DNA from: Arthrobacter sp. AQ5-06
Lineage (GTDB): Bacteria > Actinomycetota > Actinomycetes > Actinomycetales > Micrococcaceae
Direction of reading: 5' to 3'
DNA length: 64,000 nt
NCBI RefSeq assembly: GCF_003287955.1
Contig: NZ_QMKP01000002.1
Coordinates: 124,001 to 188,000, forward strand
In this document: piece by piece, positions 53,563 to 61,858 of the stretch
How positions within the stretch are numbered: the stretch's first letter is position 1
Layout: every line of letters starts with the position of its first letter
Program-made: the position numbers and the translations under genes
The notes under the pieces: model-generated
What the model was told of the DNA's origin: nothing
Seen by the model: only the letters and a program-made list of their open reading frames with translations
The model's database searches: none

Positions 53563-54303
53563 ATGACTTCGAACCAGCCGCCGTTGTGGCGCCGCGCCGT
53601 CGCCGAACTGATCGGCACCAGCCTTCTCGTGACCATCGTCGTCGGTTCCGGGATCGCCGCGCAGCAGCTCTCCCCCGACGATGTTGGCCTGCAACTGCTC
53701 CAGAACAGTACCGCCACAGTGCTCGGCCTGACGGTGCTGATCCTCATGTTCGGACCCGTCAGCGGCGCGCACTTCAATCCTGTGGTCTCGCTCGTGGGCT
53801 GGGTCCTGGGCCGGCGCAGCGGAACCGGGCTGACCCTGCGGGAGCTTGGCACCTATGTGATAGCGCAGACGGTCGGGGCGATCGGCGGCAGCGTCGTCGC
53901 GAACGCCATGTTTGAGGTGGCAACCTCCATCTCGGTCACAGACCGCGCCACCACGGGGCACCTGCTGGGCGAAATCGTCGCCACCGCAGGACTCGTCCTG
54001 CTGATCTTCGCCCTCGCCGCCACCAACCGGGGCGCGCTCGCCGCGCCGGCCGTAGGTGCCTACATCGGAGCCGCGTGCTGGTTCACGTCATCGGCTTCGT
54101 TCGCGAACCCGGCAGTGACCGTCGGCCGCATTTTCAGTGACACGTTCGCCGGCATCGCACCTGCTTCCGTTCCCGGCTTCGTCCTGGCGCAGCTGATCGG
54201 AGCGGCGGTAGGCGTGGGGCTACTCGCCATCCTCTTCCCCTCCGCCGCGCGAACCGCGGACGACGTCGTTCTTCCGCACGCCCTGGGGAGGACCAGCTCA
54301 TAA
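53563..54303 (+). CDS. MIP-family aquaglyceroporin (AqpS-like arsenite channel)
   Basis: 246 residues with six membrane helices and two re-entrant NPx motifs: AHFNPVVS in the first half (NPV rather than NPA) and SFANPAVTVGRIFSDTFAGI in the second. MIP channels in ars operons let arsenite leave the cell down its gradient, as for AqpS. Divergent from the ArsR-ArsC fusion and upstream of arsR. No ArsB or Acr3 pump is present, so this is probably the arsenite exit route. Confidence 0.9.
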   Translation: MTSNQPPLWRRAVAELIGTSLLVTIVVGSGIAAQQLSPDDVGLQLLQNSTATVLGLTVLILMFGPVSGAHFNPVVSLVGWVLGRRSGTGLTLRELGTYVIAQTVGAIGGSVVANAMFEVATSISVTDRATTGHLLGEIVATAGLVLLIFALAATNRGALAAPAVGAYIGAACWFTSSASFANPAVTVGRIFSDTFAGIAPASVPGFVLAQLIGAAVGVGLLAILFPSAARTADDVVLPHALGRTSS

Positions 54304-54340
54304 GCGTCGCCCGCACTGACGGGCCGGGAACGCGGAGCCC

Positions 54341-54373
54341 ATACATTGATGCTGGTCAATATTCAGGCATAAT
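54341..54373 (+). promoter_or_regulatory. arsR promoter and operator
   Basis: Operator 54341-54364 (ATACATTGATG, 2-nt variable part, GTCAATATTC). TTGATG (54346) and CATAAT (54368-54373) form the promoter with a 16-nt spacer; the -10 ends 6 nt before ATG 54380, so the arsR mRNA is probably leaderless and autorepressed. Confidence 0.7.
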
Positions 54374-54379
54374 GGGTAC

Positions 54380-54730
54380 ATGAACGCGCTCCCCACCCTT
54401 GAGCCGAGTACGGAAGAAGCCTGCTGTACACCGGCAGGACAACCCGCACTGGGAGCGGATGAGGCCAAGCAGAAGTCCCTGGTCTTCAAAGCCCTGGCCG
54501 ACCCGAACCGGCTGCGGCTGCTGTCCATGGTTAAGGCCGAGTCCTCCGGTGAGTCCTGCGTGTGCGACCTGACAGCGTCACTGGACCTAGGCCAGCCCAC
54601 GGTCTCCCACCACCTGAAAATCCTCGTGGACTCAGGTCTGTTGCACCGCGAAAAGCGCGGAACCTGGGCCTATTACTCCTTGGTTCCAGGAGCACTTGAC
54701 GACGTGGCCGGGCTTCTCACAACCCTCTGA
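54380..54730 (+). CDS. arsR: ArsR-family arsenic-responsive repressor
   Basis: 116 residues. Winged helix (35-110) with FKALADPNRLRLLSMV and TVSHHLKILVDSGLL. The metal-binding segment SCVCDLT supplies Cys60 and Cys62, close to the classic CVC box; an extra vicinal pair Cys15-Cys16 (EEACCTPAG) near the N-terminus could complete an As(III) site. Predicted to release the operators at 54341 and 52793 when arsenite binds. Confidence 0.92.
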   Translation: MNALPTLEPSTEEACCTPAGQPALGADEAKQKSLVFKALADPNRLRLLSMVKAESSGESCVCDLTASLDLGQPTVSHHLKILVDSGLLHREKRGTWAYYSLVPGALDDVAGLLTTL

Positions 54731-54735
54731 TCGTC

Positions 54736-55704
54736 TCAGGGGATATTGCTGCCCCGCGCAGTAATCCACAGCCCGTACCACTCGGCCCGCGTCAGGGCTT
54801 CTGCCACCCGTGCGGCGTCCGCGCAGGCAGCGATCCTTGCGGGATTCACGGTCCCGATCACCGGCGCGATCCCCGCGGGGTGCTTCATTAGCCAGCCCAG
54901 GAGGACCGCCTCCCCCGTGGTGTTGTGCTCCCGTGCCAGCTCCCCCACCAGCACGGCAGTGGCAGCTTCCGCCGCCGTCGGATCATCCGGACCCGCACCG
55001 GTGTACAGCCCGCGGGCCAGCGCACCATAGGCCTGGAGGGTGACGCCGTTGCTGCTGCAGTATTCCAGGGTCCCGTGCGGGAAGCTGTAATCCACCGACT
55101 CCGGATGGTTCACCAGAACCTGGCTCTCCAGCCAGGCCCGCTTCAGCAGGCTCATCTCCAGCTGGTTGGCTACCACAGGCACCTCCAGCCGGTCCTGCAA
55201 CGCCTCGATCTGGGCGCCGGACATGTTGGAAACACCGATATTCCGCACCTTGCCGTCGGCCAGCAGTTGCCTGACGGCGGCCGCCACCTCCGCAACGTCC
55301 GTCAGCGGATCGGGGCGGTGCAGCAGGAGCACGTCCACGAAGTCCGTCTGTAGCCTCTTCAGGCTGCCGTCGACCCGCTCCAGGATGGATTCCCGGCTGA
55401 GGTCATAGTGCGTGGCCAGCCCGCGTTCGTTGAGCCGGATCCCGCACTTGGTCTGCAGCCGTATCCGGTCACGCAGCCCGGGCGTTGCCGCGAGCACCTC
55501 CCCGAACACCGTTTCGGACTTGCCGCTGCGGTAGATATCGGCGTGGTCGAACAGCGTGATTCCGGCAGCCAGCGCCGCCTCGACGGCGGCAGCGGCCTCG
55601 TTCACATGGTCGCTGCCATGCGGCACGTCGGACCAGCTGCCGCCCAGGCCCATGCATCCATAGATGAGTTCCTGCGCGGACGAAGGAACGTTGGGTTCAG
55701 TCAT
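54736..55704 (-). CDS. Aldo/keto reductase
   Basis: 322 residues, AKR superfamily TIM barrel with NADPH. Catalytic tetrad positions visible: Asp and Tyr in LFDHADIYRSGKSETVFGE, Lys in RIRLQTKCG and His in VLLLHRPDPL. IGVSNMSGAQIEAL and the end IAPVIGTVNPARI fit the YdhF/aldose type. Substrate unknown. Convergent with arsR; no link to arsenic is implied. Confidence 0.9.
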   Translation of the reverse strand: MTEPNVPSSAQELIYGCMGLGGSWSDVPHGSDHVNEAAAAVEAALAAGITLFDHADIYRSGKSETVFGEVLAATPGLRDRIRLQTKCGIRLNERGLATHYDLSRESILERVDGSLKRLQTDFVDVLLLHRPDPLTDVAEVAAAVRQLLADGKVRNIGVSNMSGAQIEALQDRLEVPVVANQLEMSLLKRAWLESQVLVNHPESVDYSFPHGTLEYCSSNGVTLQAYGALARGLYTGAGPDDPTAAEAATAVLVGELAREHNTTGEAVLLGWLMKHPAGIAPVIGTVNPARIAACADAARVAEALTRAEWYGLWITARGSNIP

Positions 55705-55736
55705 TGCTTCACTCTTTCATGAGTCGCGGCAGGCGC

Positions 55737-55772
55737 ACAGGTGGCGGGGCCCGGCCGGGCCCCGCCACCTGT
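55737..55772. terminator. 36-bp perfect palindrome downstream of the alpha-glucosidase
   Basis: ACAGGTGGCGGGGCCCGG and its exact complement with no loop. It lies 18 nt past the alpha-glucosidase stop. No T tract follows, so termination is inferred from position. Confidence 0.65.
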
Positions 55773-55790
55773 GCTTGATATTGAGTTAGG

Positions 55791-57503
55791 TCAGCGCAGC
55801 CAGACCGTGCTGTTGGCGGCCAGTCTGCCGTCCTCCAGCGGGGAACTGCTGACCAGTACGGTCCCTGCCGGCAGCTCGACGGCGGTGTCCCCGAAGTTGG
55901 TAACGGACTGCCAGCCGCCGGGGCGGCGGAAGTGCAGGACGGCGGGGATACCGGTCTCCACCCATTCCAGCTTTTCCCCGGCCTGCAGTTCCCGGCGCAG
56001 CTTCAGGGCTGAGCGGTAAAGCTCCAAGGTGGAGTTTTTGGTGCCGTCCTGTGCTTCAACCGCGTACTTGCTGAACCAGTCCGGCTGCGGCAGGTGCGCG
56101 CCGCCGTTGCCGAAACCGAACGAGGTTCCCTCAACATTCCACGGCAGGGGCACGCGGCAGCCGTCGCGGCCCACCTCAACACCCTTGTTCCGGAAGAACG
56201 CGGGGTCCTGGCGTTCGGAGTCCGGAATCTCCGCCACTTCCTGCAGGCCCAGCTCCTCGCCCTGGTAAAGGTAGGCCGAACCGGGCACAGCGAGCATGAG
56301 CAGGGTTGCGGCGCGGGCACGGCGCTCGCCAAGCTCTACATCGAGCTCCTCCTTGGGGCCACCGGCCAGCAGCCAGCCCTTGCCGTCCTGGCCCTTGGCG
56401 TGCTTCTTGCCCTTGGACGCCTTGGGCAGGCCGTAGCGCGTGGCATGCCGGACGACGTCGTGGTTGGAGAATACCCAGGTGGAGGACGCACCGGTCGCAG
56501 CCGCCTCGGCGAGGTTGCGGGTGATGATTTCGCGGAAATCCTCGGCATTGAAGTCGGCCTGGAGCAGGTCGAAGTTGAAGGCCTGGCCCAAGCCCTCAGG
56601 GCTGGCGTAGCGGGCGCGGCGGGTGGCGTGCACCCATGCCTCGGCGACGGCGGTGCGCGGCGGGTTGTATTCGTTGAAGACTTCGCGCCATTCAAGGTAA
56701 ATGTCGTGGACGTCGTCCCGGTCCCAGAAGGGGTGCGAACCGTCGTCGAACCCGTCGGTGCCGGTGTTGGCCGCGCTCAGCTCCAGCTTTGAGAGAAGCG
56801 GCTCGGTGAGGTCCTTGGTGAGGGCGTGGGCAACGTCCACCCGGAAGCCGTCCACGCCGCGGTCGGACCAGAAACGCAGGGTCTTGAGGAAGTCATCACG
56901 GACCTCCCGGCTGGCCCAGTTCAGGTCCGGCTGCTCCTTCGCGAAGATGTGCATGTACCACTGGCCAGGCGTTCCGTCAGGTTCGGTGACGCGCTCCCAG
57001 GCAGGGCCGCCGAAGACGGAATCCCAGTCCGACGGCGGGAATTCGCCGTTGGGTCCCTTGCCGTCACGGAAGATGTAGCGGCCGCGGGCGGCGGATCCCT
57101 TCGGCGAGGCGAGGGCTTCCTTGAACCATTCGTGCCGGTTCGAGGAGTGGTTGGGGACGATGTCGGCGATCAGCTTGATGCCGGCGGCGTGCAGTGCCGC
57201 GGCCATCTCGTCGAAGTCTGCCAGGGTGCCGAGCTTGGGGTCCACATCGCGGTAGTCGTCCACATCGTAGCCGCCGTCGGCCAGGGCCGACGGATAGAAC
57301 GGGCTGAGCCACACGGCGTCGATCCCCAATGCTTTCAGGTACGGGACCTTAGCGGTGATGCCCTTGATGTCACCCAGTCCGTCGCCGTTGGAATCGGAGA
57401 AACTGCGCGGATAGATCTGGTACACCGCGGCCTGGCGCCACCAGTTGGGATCGCTCAAGCGGTCAGAGTCGGACAGGGTTGCCAGAGTGGCGGTGGTGGG
57501 CAA
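55791..57503 (-). CDS. GH13 alpha-glucosidase / oligo-alpha-glucosidase
   Basis: 570 residues. (beta/alpha)8 amylase-family fold: AAVYQIYPRSFSDSNGDGLG at the start, region I DIVPNHSSNRHEWF, catalytic nucleophile Asp223 (GFRVDVAHAL), acid/base Glu288 (AVAEAWVHAT) and Asp349 (VFSNHDVVRH). Cleaves alpha-glucosides such as maltose or isomaltose; no signal peptide, so intracellular and dependent on uptake. TTG start with AAAAGGATC upstream. Its ABC importer has been lost apart from the last permease codons directly upstream. Confidence 0.93.
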   Translation of the reverse strand: MPTTATLATLSDSDRLSDPNWWRQAAVYQIYPRSFSDSNGDGLGDIKGITAKVPYLKALGIDAVWLSPFYPSALADGGYDVDDYRDVDPKLGTLADFDEMAAALHAAGIKLIADIVPNHSSNRHEWFKEALASPKGSAARGRYIFRDGKGPNGEFPPSDWDSVFGGPAWERVTEPDGTPGQWYMHIFAKEQPDLNWASREVRDDFLKTLRFWSDRGVDGFRVDVAHALTKDLTEPLLSKLELSAANTGTDGFDDGSHPFWDRDDVHDIYLEWREVFNEYNPPRTAVAEAWVHATRRARYASPEGLGQAFNFDLLQADFNAEDFREIITRNLAEAAATGASSTWVFSNHDVVRHATRYGLPKASKGKKHAKGQDGKGWLLAGGPKEELDVELGERRARAATLLMLAVPGSAYLYQGEELGLQEVAEIPDSERQDPAFFRNKGVEVGRDGCRVPLPWNVEGTSFGFGNGGAHLPQPDWFSKYAVEAQDGTKNSTLELYRSALKLRRELQAGEKLEWVETGIPAVLHFRRPGGWQSVTNFGDTAVELPAGTVLVSSSPLEDGRLAANSTVWLR

Positions 57504-57556
57504 AGGATGATCCTTTTCTCTTTGTTGGATTGTTGTTGCTGGGTGGATTGATCTGG

Positions 57557-57640
57557 CTATTTAACGGCCCCGCGCATGACTCCGGACAGTACCCAACGTT
57601 GGGCCAGGATGTAAACCACCAGGGTGGGCAACGGCGGCGC
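57557..57640 (-). pseudogene. Last ~27 codons of a sugar ABC transporter permease
   Basis: Encodes LPTLVVYILAQRWVLSGVMR then GAVK and a stop: the typical C-terminus of a MalG-type carbohydrate permease. It is now fused in frame to antiporter sequence. It lies 53 nt upstream of the alpha-glucosidase, where the importer genes would be expected. Confidence 0.75.
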
Positions 57641-58787
57641 TATTCGGGCATGATCATGGTCCATGTCAGGTTCATTGCGGGCCAGCACCACTTCCTGCCG
57701 TGTTGCATCCAGGGCGATGGTCTGGACTGCGATGGCCAGACCCCGGCCCCGGACGCGGAGATCAGCCACGCTCTCGTTCCGCAGACTACCGTCCAGGAGC
57801 TCGGCGTGCAGGCGGCCCATTTTCTCTTTCACCAGTGCCACTTTTTCGGGCGGCATGTCCTTCATCAGGTCGTGCACCACTGCCGCCACGCCAAGCATGT
57901 CGAAGATGTCCGCGCCCTCGTCGCGGATGACATGCCTGATTTCCAGGCCCACCAGCCCAAGGGCCAGGCCCGTGACCAGCAGTTCCACCACATCCCAGAA
58001 GGCCGTCCGGGTAACACGTTCTGCTGCGTCCTGCGGCCGGGAATGCCGCTGCATCTCCAGGGCCGTAACCACCACGGCGATCACACCGGAGGCGTGCACT
58101 TCCTCGGCCAGGATGTAGGCAGCGAACGGCACCACGAGGGTCACCGCGCTGCGCGCAACCATCGAGGCCACCAACCTGGTGATGATGGCAGTGAGCCAGC
58201 CCATGGCTACGCCGACCACCACGGCCACAGCAGCGCCGATGACAAACTTGAGGACGACGTCGGGCCCTATCTTGGTGCCTCCCACTGCGGCGGCCACCGC
58301 TGCCTGGAAGATGACAATGGCAGCGGCGTCGTTGAAGAGTCCCTCGCTTTGCAGCACGGTGATGAGCCGGCGGGGCATATGGACTTGGCCCGCCACAGAC
58401 TCCACGGCAGCCGGGTCCGGCGACGCCACCATGGCCCCCAGGACGATGGCAGCGGGAATCCCGATCCCCGGAATCATGTGCCAGGCAGCGCCCGCCACAG
58501 CGGCCGTGGTGATGACCACCAGCGCGACTGCCAGCATGATCAGCGTCGGCCAGCGGACCCGGAAGACTGCCCAGGAGCTGTGCTGGGCAGTGGCGAACAG
58601 CAGGGGCGGCAAAAAGATGGGCAGGATCAGCTCAGGGGCGATGTCCAGGTCAAGGAATCCGCGATGAAGGTGAGACCTACTGCCAGGAGGAGCATCAGGA
58701 CGGGATACGGCAGGCACAACCGGTCCCCCAGCCCGACAGCCACTACCGTGGCCAGCAAAGTCCGATGATGAGTGCCAACTGATCCAT
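57557..58787 (-). pseudogene. Broken CPA1 Na+/H+ antiporter fused to an ABC permease tail
   Basis: NhaP-type antiporter text: PELILPIFLPPLLFATAQHS, the ion-binding PDPAAVESV and SEGLFNDAAAIVIF segments, then a C-terminal cytoplasmic helix region (LAIAVQTIALDATRQEVVLA). The 5' end from ATG 58787 (MDQLALIIGL) is in another frame, followed by ATVVVAVGLGDRLCLPYPVL and at least one more shift before LDLDIAPEL. The 3' end is replaced by the permease tail. Confidence 0.82.
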
Positions 58788-58799
58788 GTACCTGCTTCC

Positions 58800-58831
58800 C
58801 CAGCTGGGCGGCTGTCCCGCCGCCCAGCTGG
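58800..58831 (-). terminator. Terminator of the NAD(P)-binding gene
   Basis: 13-bp perfect stem CCAGCTGGGCGGC / GCCGCCCAGCTGG with a 6-nt loop. Confidence 0.7.
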
Positions 58832-58889
58832 AGGCGCCTACCGACTGTTTCAGCTTATCGGGGCCAGCAGCCTGCCCCGGTCCCCTCCG

Positions 58890-59546
58890 CTACGGCCGCG
58901 GCTCCAGCGCCGCCGCGATAGGCAGCGTGCCGTCGCGGAATTCGATGGTCCTCCCCGCCGTTTCGGGCAGGTCCAGCACGGCTGCTGCCACACTGGCCGT
59001 GTTACTGCGCGAGGTTGCCCCGCTGCCGTCCCGGCCGGGGTCCGCTTCGATAAGCCCTGTCCCCGGCTGGTCCGTCAGCATCCCCGGGCCCAGGACGGTC
59101 CAGGCCAGTTCGGTGCCGCGCAGGTATTCATCCGCCGCGGCTTTGGCGTCCGCGTAGGCAAAGAAGCTGTTCTCCGCCGGGACGCCATGGTCCGGCCCCG
59201 CGCCCAGATAGGAGACCATCACATAACGTCCGACGCCGGCCTCCGCCGCCGCGTCCATCGACCGGATGGCCGCGTCCCGGTCCACCGCATAAGTTCGTTC
59301 CGGACTTCCTCCGCCGGCCCCGGCCGACCAGACCACGGCGTCATGGCCCCTGAGGGCGTTGGCGATTTCCGTCGTCGTCGAATTTTCTACGTCCAGGACC
59401 GACGGCGTCGCTCCGGTTGCAGCGACATCGGTCGCATGGTCCGGGTTGCGAATGATCGAGGTGACGATGTGGCCTTCTGCGGCGAGGAGCGCGGACAGGT
59501 GGAGGGCCACTTTGCCGTGGCCGCCGATGATGGCGATGCTGGTCAT
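58890..59546 (-). CDS. NAD(P)-binding atypical SDR (NAD(P)H-flavin reductase-like)
   Basis: 218 residues. Rossmann start TSIAIIGGHGKVALHLSALL, then IIRNPDHATDV, AVVWSAGAGGGSPE and YVMVSYLGA; lacks the classical YxxxK pair in standard spacing, typical of atypical SDR proteins of the YwnB/BVR-B-like group. ATG 59546 has CAGAAT 6 nt upstream. Substrate unknown. Confidence 0.85.
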   Translation of the reverse strand: MTSIAIIGGHGKVALHLSALLAAEGHIVTSIIRNPDHATDVAATGATPSVLDVENSTTTEIANALRGHDAVVWSAGAGGGSPERTYAVDRDAAIRSMDAAAEAGVGRYVMVSYLGAGPDHGVPAENSFFAYADAKAAADEYLRGTELAWTVLGPGMLTDQPGTGLIEADPGRDGSGATSRSNTASVAAAVLDLPETAGRTIEFRDGTLPIAAALEPRP

Positions 59547-59609
59547 GTCCCCATTCTGTACCACTTCAGCGCTCGCCCGCACCCGCTGCAGTACTTGCAA
59601 CGTGGTGGC

Positions 59610-59950
59610 TTAGTTTCCCAGGGCGTCCGCGACGGTTCCTTCCTCGTCCACTGCCGCTGACAGTGCGGCGGGCTCCCCGGTTGCGGCCGTGAAGCGCAGG
59701 TCGTGGACCAGAACCGGCAAGACGTACGAGCTTTTGGGACAGCGAATACTTCGCGAACAGCTGCCCGACTGGGTCCCTGTCGGTCTCGTAAGGGATCAGC
59801 GTCGGCGGCCGTCGGAACGTGGCAGCACACGGAACCGGCGTGTTTTTCCGCGCCGGCTTGCTGGGTGTGTTGGACGTGACGGAGGATGAGTCGAAATCCC
59901 CCGAGTACACACCGCCGCCGATCCAACGGAGCCCGCCGTCATGGGGGCCT
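59610..59950 (-). pseudogene. Unidentified decayed coding remnant
   Basis: Minus-strand text resembling protein appears in two frames: RPPTLIPYETDRDPVGQLFA and KYSLSQKL in one, then LPVLVHDLRFTAATGEPAAL and SAAVDEEGTVADALGN with a stop at 59610 in another. No single frame covers it and no start is convincing. Family not recognised; could also be chance. Confidence 0.35.
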
Positions 59951-60508
59951 TCAGTCCCGGGTGCGGTAGCGGAGATAGACCACACCGTTGCCGAAAGTGC
60001 GCTCCTCCAGGAATTCAAGGCGCAGGGTCAGGCCGTCCGGCAGAAAGCGCAGGCCCCCACCCACGGCCACAGGGTTGAGGAACAGCTGGTACTCATCCAC
60101 CAGGCCGGCCCCTATCGCGGCCGCGGCCAGAGTGGGTCCGCCGATGCTGATATTGCCGCTCGTGCTGCTCTTCAGTGTTCGGATGGCGTCGGCGTCGAAC
60201 GTCCGCTCAATCCTGGTGCGGGCTGTAGCAGCGGCTGGCAGCGACGTCGAGTAGACAACTTTGTCTGCCCCCTGCCAGATCCGGGCATAGTCCTGGATAA
60301 CGTCCGGTTCGCCGCTGCCGCCGAGGGTTTCCCAGACCGACATCACCTGGTACATGCGGCGCCCAAAGAGGTAGGTGCCCACGTCGCGTTCGAGGTTGTT
60401 GATGAAGGTATGGACTTCCTCGTCCGGCTCACTCCAGCTGAAGTTGCCGTCCCGGTCCGCCATATACCCGTCGAGGGATGCGATGCCTGAGTAGATGAGC
60501 TGGCCCAT
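59951..60508 (-). CDS. RibD C-terminal / dihydrofolate reductase-like protein
   Basis: 185 residues of the RibD-C/DHFR-like superfamily: LIYSGIASLDGYMADRDGNF, TYLFGRRMYQVMSVWE, KVVYSTSL, ISIGGPTLAAAAIGAGLVDE and YQLFLNPVAVGGGLRFLP. These small NADPH reductases are not true folate enzymes; substrate unknown. CACAAT lies 6 nt before ATG 60508. Confidence 0.87.
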   Translation of the reverse strand: MGQLIYSGIASLDGYMADRDGNFSWSEPDEEVHTFINNLERDVGTYLFGRRMYQVMSVWETLGGSGEPDVIQDYARIWQGADKVVYSTSLPAAATARTRIERTFDADAIRTLKSSTSGNISIGGPTLAAAAIGAGLVDEYQLFLNPVAVGGGLRFLPDGLTLRLEFLEERTFGNGVVYLRYRTRD

Positions 60509-60646
60509 GCGCCCATTGTGCCGCTGTCGGCCACCGTTGGAAAGGCGCCACCGGAAAGGCGCCGGCCGCGGTGAGGTGCGACATCGCGGCGCTTATCCCG
60601 GCCCTGAACGCCGTGAGGTCACGCCTAGATGAACCTTCGCGGGCTC

Positions 60647-61306
60647 TTACAGCAAGTTGGCCGCGAGCGTCCTGGCGACGAAAGAACCGTATCGCTCGGC
60701 CGACCAGCCCCGCTTGATGACGAGGCTCTCGTAGAGCTCCGCGGTGGTGCACGTGAACATCACGTCCGCGGCCTCTTGGTCACTCATGCCCTGGCGAAGG
60801 AACCCCCGGACCGCCAACTGCCGCGCATTGTGAAGCATCCGCCGGGAGCGGCTGTCATCGACCTCGCACAACAACGCTGCCATGGTCACGTCGCCGCTCG
60901 CCGCCGCCTCGCGTATAAGCAGAAAGATCGGAGCACCGATTGGGCTGACCTCGGTAGTGAAGCGGCCAAACTGCTGCATGAGGGCGAGCGGATCCGTGGC
61001 TGTCAGCTGAGCGTGATCGGAACGCTGCTCCGCAGGCAGTCCGCCCCCGCCCAGGAGGCTCGCCTCGTATATTGCCCTCACGAGCCCGGGTTTCCCGCCG
61101 AAATTCTTGTACACCGACTCGGGAGACACCCCGGCCGTGCTCGCGATCTCCGCGATGGTGGTGGCCCCGAACCCTTGCGCGAGGAACAAATCGCGTGCCC
61201 GGGCGAGCACCGTGCGCAGCGACTCCTCGGCAAGCTCCCGGCGGCGGCTCGCGTCATAAGCCCGTTTGCGCGCGGGAGTCGATGAAGGATTGACGCGGTC
61301 AGGCAT
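60647..61306 (-). CDS. TetR-family regulator
   Basis: 219 residues. N-terminal HTH ARARDLFLAQGFGATTIAEI then AGVSPESVYKNFGGKPGLV; a C-terminal ligand-binding helical domain contains one Cys in EVDD and one in MFTCTTAEL. Divergent from the SnoaL-NmrA pair across a 99-bp A/T-rich gap, so it probably represses that operon and itself. Confidence 0.9.
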   Translation of the reverse strand: MPDRVNPSSTPARKRAYDASRRRELAEESLRTVLARARDLFLAQGFGATTIAEIASTAGVSPESVYKNFGGKPGLVRAIYEASLLGGGGLPAEQRSDHAQLTATDPLALMQQFGRFTTEVSPIGAPIFLLIREAAASGDVTMAALLCEVDDSRSRRMLHNARQLAVRGFLRQGMSDQEAADVMFTCTTAELYESLVIKRGWSAERYGSFVARTLAANLL

Positions 61307-61405
61307 ACGGTCCTAAACTCCAATCAATACAGTTAGCTTTATTTAAAACAAATCTAGCAGATCCTAGTCTCTTCCTCGTGCTCGAGGCACTAAGGAGCCA
61401 CCAAC

Positions 61406-61858
61406 ATGGACACGCCTGACGGTGTGGACCGCATCCCCGAAGGAGCCGTGCGCCGCATGTTCACCGCGGCCCGGCAGCACAACATCGACGCCATGGTCGC
61501 CGAGTTCACCGACGACTACGTCAACATCACCCCCATCCATCCCGGCCGCAGCTTCACCGGAAGCGCCCAAGTGCGGTCCAACTGGTCCGGGCTCTTCGCC
61601 GGCATCCCCGATCTCACACTCGAGGTCCTGGACGCGGCATCGGCTGCCGGCGGCAAGGTCTGGGTGGAGTGGGCATCCCGCGGTACGCGCCGCGACGGGG
61701 TTCCGGTCGAGCAGGCCGGCGTCGCAATCTTCACCGTGAGCGGGGACCGGCTCTCCGCCATCCGGTTCTACCTCGAACCCGTGGAGCACGAATCCGGGGA
61801 CGTCGACGCGGCCATTCGGGCTGTTGCAGGCCTCGATTCGCAAGGATCACAGCCATGA
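61406..61858 (+). CDS. SnoaL-like / NTF2-fold protein
   Basis: 150 residues. Cone-shaped alpha+beta fold: AVRRMFTAARQHNIDAMVAE, YVNITPIHPGRSFTGSAQVR, WVEWASRGTRRDGVPVEQAG and ISAIRFYLEPV-like end. Such proteins are isomerases, cyclases or ligand binders. ATG 61406 has AAGGAG upstream. It overlaps the next gene by ATGA and is divergent from tetR. Confidence 0.82.
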   Translation: MDTPDGVDRIPEGAVRRMFTAARQHNIDAMVAEFTDDYVNITPIHPGRSFTGSAQVRSNWSGLFAGIPDLTLEVLDAASAAGGKVWVEWASRGTRRDGVPVEQAGVAIFTVSGDRLSAIRFYLEPVEHESGDVDAAIRAVAGLDSQGSQP

